From the NCBI GenBank assembly GCA_964036315.1, contig OZ038479.1:55621246-55685245 (forward strand): 64,000 nucleotides of DNA, given 5' to 3'. Positions 55,728-64,000 of this stretch are shown piece after piece. A program made the translations under genes and the position numbers. Within the stretch, counting starts at the first letter, position 1. Each line of letters starts with the position of its first letter. The notes beneath the pieces were generated by a model that was not told where the DNA came from, did not search any database, and saw only the letters and a list, made by a program, of their open reading frames with translations. Origin of the DNA: Acanthosepion esculentum. Taxonomy: Eukaryota > Mollusca > Cephalopoda > Sepiida > Sepiidae.

Positions 55728-56209
55728 ATGTAATAAGAATTTCCCAAATAGTTATATTTAGGTGTAAATTTACAACATGCTTAATTTGAAAAATAACAAA
55801 TAAATTTTGATAAAATCTGCTACACTGTTTTGTAGTTATCGACAATAAAATTTCGGACTCATTCGCGTCGCGGCAGCCATTAATGGTATTGTTTGCATAT
55901 ATTTTCTGCTGAATTGACATTAAATTGTCTTGATTGTTGCGCAGGCAATGAGTTCTCAGTTGCGTAGTAATTGAAGAAAGTAAGATCAGTAAAAAGGCCG
56001 TTGACAAGGTAATCTTCCGCGCATGTTATACAGCGGCGAATATATACAAACAACGCCAGTAATGGCTGTCTTGCTGTAGCAGTAAACGACGCGAATCAGT
56101 CCGAAATTTTATTGTCCATACCTCCAAAACGGTAGATTTTAACAAAATGTCTTTGTTAGTTTCGAATTAAGCATGTCACCTAGAGCTATTCGGGAAATTT
56201 TTATTACAT
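55728..56209. mobile_element. Long-arm inverted-repeat MITE, about 480 bp
   Basis: The left side 'atgtaataagaatttcccaa' and the complement of the right side 'atgtaataaaaatttcccga' begin arms of roughly 150-200 bp. Further matches are 'acatgcttaatttgaaa' / 'acatgcttaattcgaaa', 'gacaataaaatttcggactc' / 'gacaataaaatttcggactg' and 'attcgcgtcg' / 'attcgcgtcg'. Near the centre 'cagccattaatggt' pairs with 'accagtaatggctg'-type sequence. The arms keep many CpGs. A flanking target duplication is not clear. It encodes nothing, and the 113-codon minus frame through its left arm is not considered a gene. Confidence 0.85.
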
Positions 56210-56439
56210 TTTTCGTCTAATTAGGAGTGATGAGTGAATGTGACAATTGACAATGCTTTAAAAATGCCTAAAAAGTTTATCCTTCAAATAAAACCGAAAT
56301 TTAAATTCAAAGAAGACATTTTAAATTATTTATTACGTTTTACTTTTAGGAAGTCTGTGTTGGTACCTACTATTATTCTGAAGACAATTGAATTTTGTAA
56401 CTGTATTATTGTGACAATTATTGTCTTCAGAATTTTTTT

Positions 56440-57600
56440 TTTTTTGATGGATAATTAATAATAATTTTTTTTTACAAGAACTGTTTTCTTTTTTTAAATT
56501 TTATTTAGAATAATAATTTATAAACTTTTTAAAATTCTGTATTAATTTGTAGCAGTCAAGTAATACTTTATTGTTTTAAATTATTAAAAATAAATGGAAA
56601 AGCTCACTACACAAATTAATGAAAAAAGAAATTTAAATAAAATTTCTGAGTATGCATGTTGATTTTTGTAAATAATGATGTCTCTACAAGACATTATCAA
56701 AAATAAGAGAGGCATGTTCGAACTTATAATAAATTTGTAATTTATTGGTAATTTCGAAACTAAGGCTATTAAAGCAAAAGTACCTAAAAAAAATTAATTA
56801 AAACATTAGATTACTTAGAATATTTTCTTAAATTTTTTTAAATTACTGGGTAGTTAGAAAAAAACTTTATAAAAAAGGTGTACGCATTTTTAATTTTAAA
56901 TAATATTTCACGAGTTAAATTTCCCAAACAGACTGTCAATATCAGGAAAAAAAACACCTTTATCATGTTATAAAAAAAACCTGATATATTTTAAAATAAA
57001 ATTACAGTGTAACCCGGATATAAGAGAGTTGTTGGGGCCGGATACGAAGTCTCTTATATCAGGGTTTCTCTTATATCCGGGTTTGGTCTATTATATATAC
57101 ATTATTAACACAGGCTCTAATTTGGGACCAGAGACTATCTCTCTTATATCCGGGTTACACTGTAATACTTTTAATTCAGTTATTTTTCCTAAAATAAGAT
57201 TTCAGGAAAGTCTCTTATGTTGGAATCGGGTGGTAAGTGGACATAAGACAAGTATGTCGGAAGAGAATGGTACAAGAGATGTACAACGTGAAATAGGTTT
57301 ATTCACCAACTGACTTACAACAGATAAAATATATAGGAAGCATAAAATTAACCCCCTTTTTAGAGAGTTCCTTAAAAAGGAAGATAAGTGCATCCACAGT
57401 TTACTCAACAGATTCTATTTTTGAAATATTATTTAATAAAGTGAATTACGTTGTGTTGACAGATCTGTCATTAGGGGTGAATTTATTGATTTTACTCTTA
57501 GGTAGAAAAAAAAAAAGATTCCAATCAGTGTCAATTCAATCGGAAATACACTAAAGTATTTTGTTTATTAGGAATATTAAATGTAATCCATTAGCTTAGA
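56440..57600. repeat. R1 repeat, copy, carrying a MITE
   Basis: R1 words recur ('ttagaataataatttataaa', 'aatggaaaagctcactacac', 'taaaacattagattac' and 'tcagtgtcaattcaatcgga'). The CAGTG MITE at 57005-57162 sits within it. Confidence 0.5.
57005..57162. mobile_element. CAGTG-ended MITE, copy 2
   Basis: TA then CAGTGTAACCCGGATATAAG at the left and its complement at the right, with TA on both sides (57003-57004 and 57163-57164). Internal 'gtttggtctattatatatac' and 'cacaggctctaatttgggac' match the copy at 42678-42849, which is slightly longer. Confidence 0.92.
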
Positions 57601-57619
57601 ATTAAATATAAAAAGAGGT

Positions 57620-58195
57620 ACTTGTAGGCATTGAACTGTTGTTCCACACTTTAAAATCAATGTCCTTGTCTAGATTAGGTCACCAAAAATAATTTCTACT
57701 TAAGCACTTCATTTAAACTTGGGTGTCGCTTGTGGAGTGTTTTGAAGAGTTGCTTCTGTCCTTGTAAGGATATAATAATCCTCTTGCTTCACAATATACA
57801 ATGTTCTATTACCCCTAGTTCATGCCCCCTTGTAAAATAGGTGTAGCAGTCACCAAAGGGACCACTATATGCATTCCTAGGTTCAGGGACTTTACTATTG
57901 TTACAGACCCCGTGGAGGGGATGGGCAATATAATATAGGATATGGCCTGCATGCTCGAGTAAACATGAATTACAGGAGGCCCACAAACATTTAAAAATAA
58001 ATGACATGAATCTGCCAGGTCAACAAGAGGACAGCAAAAACAAAAAACTTGAATTAATATAAAATTTATTTACATAATATACAAAAGTAGTGTTTCGGTT
58101 AAAGAAACATGAACAAACAACAATCATGTAAATGGAGGAAGAATTAAGTAAATGGAGGAATACTGACCGGATAGAAGATCAAAGATAACATAACT
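57620..58195. other. Unassigned, less AT-rich segment
   Basis: No product recognised. It may be part of an old LTR element together with the next two features, but it was not paired with anything in the window. Confidence 0.3.
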
Positions 58196-58224
58196 GTGAC
58201 TAAGTAGAGTCCAGATAAGTTAGG

Positions 58225-58485
58225 TTGGCCGGAAAAGCCAAAGTTCAGTTTAAATGTCCAGTGAAAGTAGTTGCTTCTTAAGTCAGATGATTAACATTTC
58301 ATAGTATTTATCCCAAGTGTATGGAAGGTTGTTTGAAGTTTGGACAATATAGCCAAAGGGGAGAAAAGTTTAATTTAAATGTCCAATGAAAGCAGTGAGT
58401 AGTTGCTGGTTAAGTCGAACGATGAACCTTCCATAGTATTTAACCCAAGTGTACGGAATAGGCTGATTGAAGCCTGAACGGTATG
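58225..58485 (-). repeat. Tandem duplication of about 140 bp
   Basis: Two units: 'gtttaaatgtccagtgaaag', 'agtatttatcccaagtgtat' (58247-58330), then 'atttaaatgtccaatgaaag', 'agtatttaacccaagtgtac' (58372-58460). Minus-strand translation gives PYTWxKYY in both units. The frame at 58370-58675 shows KYYGRFI, which is reminiscent of the gypsy 'NYYGRFI' motif, but surrounding residues do not support that. Confidence 0.75.
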
Positions 58486-58859
58486 CATGCAGCAACTTCT
58501 TAAACCAGGTGAGATGTTTGACAGGAAATGCCAGAAGTTGATAGTTGAATACAGATTGAAATAGTTGTACTGTCCAGTGCAGGCGTTGTAATGAACCAAG
58601 CGAGTTAGATTGAAATTGGAATGCCAAAAATGGGCTCTCCATGTGTAACCAGAAGTAAATAGCTGTGGTGGCCATTAAATGTGCAAGTCCAGAAAAGCCT
58701 ATAGTAAGGGCATGTGGCAGCCATTGTATGTAGCAGCATTATAATTTTCTCTGAGATTAGAACTTCCTTAATTTTGGTAGGCAGTGGCAAGTGGCTTATT
58801 ACAGAATTTTCATTTTGTTTACCTTCCTGATACACAAGATGGTAGGTACCTTTTATTCA

Positions 58860-59352
58860 AGTGGAGTTGTTGGGAGTATAGAGTTGAAGTAGACTTCAGA
58901 AGGACCTGGAAACCCAATCCTGAACAGGAAACAAGGGATAAACCTCTACTCCTGTTCAAAAAACCAGAGAGAAGAACTGGAAGATAGGTTTGCCTATCTA
59001 CTCCTATTGGGAGAGAAAAAACTAATAATTGCTGAATAAAATTTCAGGCAGAGACTTCAGAAGTACAGAGTCAAAGGAATCAGAAACCCAATCATAAACC
59101 GGAAACAAGAGATAAACGTCTATTCCTGTTCAAAAATTGGAAAGGAGAATGAACTGGATGACAGGTGAACCTATCTACTCCTATGATGGCGAATCTAGGT
59201 ATAAGCTAATAATATCACAGCCCACCTCTGAATTCTTGCAGAACTGATTTCAGGAGTTCTTGTATTTTCCTTGAAATATCCAAAAAGGGGTTTATGGTCA
59301 GTATACAATTTGAAAGAGTTGAAGTAGACTTTAGAAGGACCTGGAAACTTTA
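58860..59352 (-). mobile_element. Ty3/gypsy remnant: RNase H fragment between gypsy-associated repeats
   Basis: The complement of 59200-59303 reads KLYTDHKPLFGYF, then SARIQRWAVILLAY. This matches the RNase H segment that follows reverse transcriptase in Ty3/gypsy Pol (TDHKPL...R..RW...L..Y). It is flanked by the repeat 'agttgaagtagacttcagaa' (58883) and 'agttgaagtagactttagaa' (59319), both continuing 'ggacctggaaac', and by a diverged copy at 59046-59165. The repeat also occurs alone at 38195-38325. Coding ends abruptly at 59200, so this is a rearranged, inactive copy. Confidence 0.75.
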
Positions 59353-59515
59353 TAAAATGGTGAAGAGTAAGAATTTCTTTATAGTTTGTTCACATATTTT
59401 AATAATTTAGTATATGTTTATAAATTTTTTAATAAAACATTGTTTTCATATTTATTTATAAATGGGTAAATGATGAATATTGCATTACATTAGTTTTAAT
59501 ACAATTGGATTAGTT
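59345..59515 (+). repeat. R3 repeat, copy 3
   Basis: 'aactttataaaatggtgaag', 'gttcacatattttaataatt', 'attgttttcatatttattta' and 'gggtaaatgatgaatattgc' follow the R3 order. Confidence 0.7.
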
Positions 59516-59621
59516 TTCAGAATGTTGTAAATAAATAATCTAATAAATAACCAGTGTTTAATAATACAAGAATTGGAACCTGGCTCACCGATTTCCAATT
59601 CTGTGCAGAAACTTGCACATC

Positions 59622-59732
59622 CAAGCTTACAGCAACTGGTATTCTCAAGCGGTCATCCATCTCAGGTTTGATGTTGTTTAACGTCAGTGATCATATGAAA
59701 ACCGGCGTTTCAAGGTGATATGACTGTGAGCC
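59622..59732 (-). pseudogene. 5S rRNA-derived sequence, inverted copy
   Basis: On the minus strand: 'gtcatatcaccttgaaacgc', 'cggttttcatatgatcactg', 'acgttaaacaacatcaaacc', 'tgagatggatgaccgcttga' and 'gaataccagttgctgtaagc'. These align with 5S rRNA from its start to its end, with a deletion near the GUCAGUACUU loop. The following 'ttggatgtgcaagtttctgc' resembles the DNA after the 28.9 kb copy only in 'gatgtgca'. It is mutated in stems and is not expected to be a functional 5S gene. Confidence 0.82.
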
Positions 59733-59739
59733 TGTAACT

Positions 59740-61000
59740 GGGAAGCTGAAATGAATTTCATTAAATTGTATAGTTTTTATATTATTGTGACTGCATAGAT
59801 TTTGGGTTCAACATTGATGTTTTAGGTATCTTATTGATAAATATATATGGAGAAATAAAGTTTCTTATGAAAACAGAAAAATTAGATAACATTGAATTTT
59901 GAACTTTCAGGGATCTTGGGATATGATGAAGGTCCTAGCAGACACCATTTGCAGTGGAATAAGCTACTGCAAAAAACTCCTGCCTACTGAAGATGACCAT
60001 TATTTTCATCTAGGCTAGGGTGAAGATAACAGCAATTACCAGGACCATATTTCTTGTGTCTGCTAGCAATGACACAAAAATGGGTCTGAAAATTGATCTG
60101 GGAAAGCAAATGAAGTGCCAAGAATTTGTTGCTATAACAACATTAATGCCAGACATGGTGCTGATCTTGGAAACCTCTTTTCTTTCTTTCTTTCTTTTTT
60201 TAAAATCATTTCACCCAAGCAAGGCAATAAAGCCACTAGGACACAAGGGGTTCCTGAGTTTTAGAGAATTTCATAATATTGAGAGTGGACAATAAAAGAA
60301 CAAGAAGACAGAAGATGACATTTTACAATACATTTACATTTTCGAAATTGAATTTGAAACCTTTAAACAGTTCATTCTCTTGCAACTCACCATATATTGG
60401 TAGAAGATTACTCAGGAGGCAAATGAGAGGACGAAAGGTTAACATTATTGGGGAAAACATTCAGAAGGGATGAATGGCAGATGAGTTGCAAATATAAAGA
60501 AAAGGAACTCACTTTCTAATGTTTTTGGAGACAGAAGAAAGGACTGAACATAAGCCAAGTGAGAAAGTTCAGGCCATTAATAATCCATAAGAAAGCATTG
60601 ACAATCAGGAATAATAAAGAGAAGTTAAACAAAGTTTGACAATAAAGGTAATGTAAACTCATTAGCTGACATATACTGATGAGACTGGATAAAATTTATC
60701 AATAATCATGAGTGAGTAGCTCACTGGTGAAGTCCAATATGCCCTCTAGAAAAAAAACACAGCAGAATTGGCTTCAAGGTATTGTTTGTTTGTTTAGTGG
60801 CATATCATCTTATGGGTAATTTAATGTCATTATTTAATTTTCTTGGGAGCATTAGTAATTTCTTTTACAAAAATGGTAATTACACAAATGTATTGCAGGT
60901 AATTTTTTTATTATGAAAATGTGTGGCTGGTGTTTTTATACTTTCATAGTGTCTTGACCCCAGTTTGGGGGTATTAACTATTTGTCCATAGTTGGGACTC
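59740..61000. other. No gene recognised; short repeats only
   Basis: A (TTTC)n tract lies at 60177-60198. The short dispersed repeat 'caagcaaggcaataaagcca' is at 60217. Frames at 60020 and 60279 are not supported by motifs. Confidence 0.4.
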
Positions 61001-61004
61001 GGGA

Positions 61005-61057
61005 ACAACTGTAATTAAGAGGTGGTTCGTGTGGAACCACCTCTTAATTACAGTTGT
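61005..61057. repeat. Perfect 24-bp hairpin with a 5-base loop
   Basis: Left arm 61005-61028 (acaactgtaattaagaggtg plus gttc) is the exact complement of 61034-61057, around the loop gtgtg. Pairing ends sharply at both outer edges. Confidence 0.95.
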
Positions 61058-61189
61058 CCTCAAAACCTGCCGATCAGAGGCCTTGCTGCTGGATGTAGTT
61101 CAGCGTCATACCCAGGATGTGCTTCAAGGTATAGATAATGAGAAAAGAGTCATAGGTGAGAAAATGCTAACTTAACGTCACAGCATTGG

Positions 61190-61820
61190 CAGAAAAATGA
61201 AGAGTAAATAAAAGAGGTTGAGGCCCCTTGATTGCTACTGAAGTCCTCCCATTTGAGAAGAGCAAACAGGCTTGCTACCCATATCCACTTGGGTAGTTTG
61301 GGATGTCGTTAGTGACAGCTCTAGCCAGTGAAGTTTCTGTCAAGTCATAAACAGAGTCATCTTGTGAACCTATCGCTAAATATCTCACTTCAACATGTGG
61401 GTGATCATAACGGATTCTTTTCTCTTTTAGCAATATTATTGCCTGTAATGCATTTCGACAGTGTTAAATTACCTAATGCTTCCTCAATGAGTCATCAAGA
61501 TTATACATCACAGTAGATGGAAAAAGCAAATGTTGATAAAAATGGCTGTGGCTGCCTGATTGCTGCTAAAGTTCTCTCTTCTGGAGACAGTCTTGGCACC
61601 CCACAGAGTCAAGTGGTTCAGAAGTAGATAGCAATAGCTCTAACAACTGAAACTATCAACGGCTATGGTTTTGTCAACAAGTTGCTATCTAGGCATAAAT
61701 GCAGCCATCTTGTAAATCTTTCACTATGTATAATGTTTCTTCACCACATGAGCGAATATGACCGATTCTTTTAACAGCTTTTTATCCATAGTGTTGAATG
61801 TGTTAAAATTATTCAATTTT
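61190..61820 (+). repeat. Two diverged units of an about 310 bp repeat
   Basis: Unit 1 (about 61200-61480) and unit 2 (about 61515-61815) share 'tgattgctactgaagtcctc' / 'tgattgctgctaaagttctc', 'agctctagccagtgaa' / 'agctctaacaactgaa', 'cagtcatcttgtgaac' / 'gcagccatcttgtaaat', and 'atatgaccgattcttt'-type ends. The last third recurs at 63835-63920. Confidence 0.75.
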
Positions 61821-61821
61821 T

Positions 61822-62640
61822 TGAACAAGAAAAATCTCAAGTTGATGTTAAAAATCATTGGTGATTTATTTAAGATGGCATTATCTGTTTTGACATGTCT
61901 CTAATTTGTATTTATTTTCTAGTTGAATTGTTCACCTATATTGCATATGATCAGTTACTGTACATAATTATAACATAGTGAGTAGCTATTGTTAAATGTA
62001 AATAAATGACAGAATTGCCCAACAAATAGAATAGATAACGTTTGCAATAAACAAGAAAAAGAAAAGAATAGGGCAAGAAAAAATAATATAAAGTAAGCTA
62101 ACAATATATGCAAGGCAAATTAACAGTAACACAGCAACAAGTTCATAAACTGTTTTGCAGTTGACACATAAGAGCACGTTTGGACAAGTAAACATAGCGT
62201 TTTGACTTCAAGACAAGACAGACTGGGACTAAGTCCTATGAAGCCGAGAACTGGCTAATTTTATTGGCTAGGAAGAAATCCCAGCATGCATTTGTGTGCT
62301 TCTGCCTATAAATTGTCGAGGGGAAAATATTTTGGAGTCATTCCTATGAGTATTGGGACCAACAAGGTTACAATTGTAACAGAGAGAGTTTAAGAACCAC
62401 ACACGAATATTTTTTTTTATTGAAATTGGAGTAGATTTGAACAGCGAAATTAGATCAGAACAATTTTGTTTACTGATGGGAATCTGATCTAGCCCATTTG
62501 GAATTGGGTCATTAGGAAGACAATGAAAGATGATCAAGATAATTTTTATCGGTTAAACTTTGAGATAGAGCTTACTAAGGCTATGAGGAACTTTGAAATT
62601 CACATGATTTTGGGTTGAAGGCAGTATTCATGGCAATCGT
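61822..62640. other. No gene recognised
   Basis: Frames at 61992-62195 and 62268-62537 have no recognisable motif. Confidence 0.35.
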
Positions 62641-62679
62641 GTGTGGGCCAAGGGTTGGTTTATGATCAGCCAGGTTTAT

Positions 62680-63125
62680 CTATATAAACGCGCACAGAAA
62701 TCTGTTGACAGAGTGGTTGGCTTGTCTGCCGTTGAGCTGGGTAGAGAGAGGTTGGAGACTGGAAGTGACGTCAGAGATTGGAACCAAATGCCTGCTAACG
62801 TATTTTGTTGATATAAGTACAAAGAAGTGAATTACTCCTCCAACAATCTAAGACTGCTACTGCTACTATTATTACTACCACTGGAAATGGAAACGTTGAA
62901 CAAGCTACAATAATCAAAAGGTTGTTTTGGGGCTTGTCTGTCGTTGAGTGCAGTCGAGCTGGGTGGAGAGATATCGGAGACTGGAAGTGATGTCAGGGAT
63001 TGGAACAAAACCCCCGCTAACATGTACTGTTAATATAAGTACCGATGATTCTGCTACCATGAAGATAACAACTAATGTTACTACCACCAAGGAGGAATGC
63101 AACTATAAACTTTAAGCTGCGCACA
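62680..63125 (+). repeat. Tandem repeat of about 220 bp with promoter-like motifs
   Basis: Unit 1 begins near 62718 ('ggcttgtctgccgttgagct') and unit 2 near 62931 ('ggcttgtctgtcgttgagtg'). Both contain 'ggagactggaagtga.gtca', 'gattggaac', 'gctaacgt/atgt' and 'atataagtac'. Unit 1 holds the palindrome TGACGTCA (about 62765), a perfect CRE/ATF site, and is preceded by tatataaacgcgcacagaaa (TATA-like, about 62677). 'gcgcacagaaatc' returns at about 63119. This could be an LTR with a duplicated enhancer, or a host promoter. Confidence 0.55.
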
Positions 63126-63129
63126 GAAA

Positions 63130-63600
63130 TCTTTATCTCTCCATAGCAAGAGTCGTATATCGTTCTGAGACGATTTCACAACAAGCTAATCACAACCCAC
63201 TCTCTGTCTAGAATCCAGTGTATGAGTTTTTACGTCAATTATTTTCTTTTCTGTAACCCGTTTCTTTTCTGCTATATAAAAGACATTAACAATTCAACCA
63301 TTGAATAGTTGCTTGTTCGGCTTTCTGCGGATATATATTTTTTTTTTGGTGCATTCTAAATTTCTTAGCACAGACTCTCCAGCCGTGTCTACATCTTCAG
63401 TTGACCACGAATGGATGAACATCACTTCTGCTTTCTGGATCAAACCAAACACAACGTAGGCAGGAAGCAGGATTAAACCTTTGGACCAGTCGAATGATCT
63501 ACGGATGCTCAGGGGACCTATGGTCACTCCCTTAAGTTCGGTTAAGACCGAATAGACATCTCAACCCAGAGAATAAGATGTCGGAGGTTGAGGGGGCTGG
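63130..63600. other. Possible LTR end and primer-binding region
   Basis: 'tgctatataaaagacattaa' (TATA-like, about 63270) is followed by a T-run and 'tggtgcattctaaatttc' (about 63347), which could be a tRNA primer-binding site because it begins TGG. At 63573-63600 a purine-rich 'cggaggttgagggggctggg' might be a polypurine tract. The order and lack of a partner LTR make this tentative. A minus frame at 63294-63527 is open but unassigned. Confidence 0.3.
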
Positions 63601-63678
63601 GGCGAAAGTGTTAGACAATAAAATTTGTATTTTATATGAATACTACCTTATGAAAATGGAGATATAGCAATGTATGTG

Positions 63679-63692
63679 TGGGGGGGGGGGGG
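63679..63692. repeat. Poly-G run
   Basis: About 14 consecutive G. Confidence 0.9.
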
Positions 63693-63829
63693 CATATCAT
63701 GGATTCAGATTCTTGCAGAGAGTCACTCATTAAGTGCCAGAAAACTTTCCTTACAAGTCAGAAATTCTTCCACAATGTGTAAAAGAATTTAAAATTCCAG
63801 TCTAAATTAGACTTCTGAGAGTTTTTCTT

Positions 63830-64000
63830 AAATTGCTAACTAAGCATAAATGCAGCCATCTTGTGAATCTTTTGCTATGTTTATTCAGCACATGGGCGAA
63901 TATGGCCAATTCTTTGTTTTAAAAAATGATAATTGTAATAAAACTTAAACACATGATGAAAGTGAATTTATACATTTTTTTTCTTGAGAATTTACAACAA
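63830..64000 (+). repeat. Partial repeat copies at the window edge
   Basis: 63835-63920 ('aagcataaatgcagccatct', 'tgtgaatcttttgctatg', 'gggcgaatatggcc') matches the end of unit 2 at 61690-61770. 63920-64000 matches the block at 44195-44275. Confidence 0.7.

Noticed and set aside
55666..56007. 113-codon minus frame in the left arm of the 55.7 kb element
   Set aside because: It lies in an inverted-repeat MITE arm and has no motif.

Overview
The window reads as AT-rich animal DNA from an accessory, repeat-dominated stretch of chromosome. I found no bacterial-style operons, intact tRNA genes or CRISPR arrays. The best guess for the host is a lophotrochozoan, most likely a cephalopod mollusc. This is inferred from tandem C2H2 zinc-finger arrays coded in one uninterrupted exon, many Tc1/mariner and pogo/Tigger relics, Penelope-like and RTE/CR1-like retroelements, and tRNA- and 5S-derived SINE-like pieces. 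No single sequence proves the species.

Only two genes look intact. One is an 11-finger C2H2 protein on the plus strand (about 21140-22084). The other is an 8-finger C2H2 protein on the minus strand (about 47971-47282). They are paralogues in inverted orientation. Homology covers the upstream flank, a polypyrimidine tract with a splice acceptor, the leader exon, the ATG, the fingers, and decayed fingers beyond each stop codon. A third copy of the leader exon alone lies at 39550-39770. The likely products are nuclear DNA-binding proteins; their targets cannot be read from the sequence.

Layout. 1-0.95 kb: broken unknown minus-strand ORF. 2.1-2.3 kb: Ty3/gypsy reverse-transcriptase scrap. 4.0-4.8 kb: internally decayed mariner with both terminal repeats. 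6.2-11.3 kb: block flanked by inverted repeats and holding a decayed LINE. 14.5-17.3 kb: fold-back repeat with a Penelope-like element nested inside it. 19.8-22.2 kb: zinc-finger gene 1. 25.5 kb: U2 snRNA fragment. 28.7-29.0 kb: SINE plus 5S-like sequence. 31.1-31.7 kb: mariner N-terminal fragment. 33.4-35.0 kb: Tigger element that has lost its catalytic domain. 38.2-39.8 kb: gypsy-associated repeat, tRNA-like pieces, Penelope 3' end and orphan zinc-finger leader. 42.4-43.7 kb: three small MITEs. 45.3-48.3 kb: repeat array and zinc-finger gene 2. 48.6-49.2 kb: LINE 3' end. 52.5-53.5 kb: second copy of the 16.4-17.3 kb repeat. 54.6 kb: Tigger end. 55.7-56.2 kb: long-arm MITE. 57.0 kb: second copy of the 42.7 kb MITE. 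58.2-59.4 kb: gypsy remnants. 59.7 kb: second 5S-derived copy. 61.0-64.0 kb: hairpin, tandem repeats and an LTR-like segment.

Much of the remaining AT-rich DNA belongs to two unidentified dispersed families, called here R1 and R2. I saw no conventional multi-gene system. The most unusual material is the inverted zinc-finger duplication and its decay pattern, a hammerhead-ribozyme-like motif in two Penelope 3' ends, tRNA-like sequence joined to those ends, 5S- and U2-derived RNA fragments, and near-perfect 24-bp hairpins. All coordinates of repeats were judged by eye and can be off by tens of bases.
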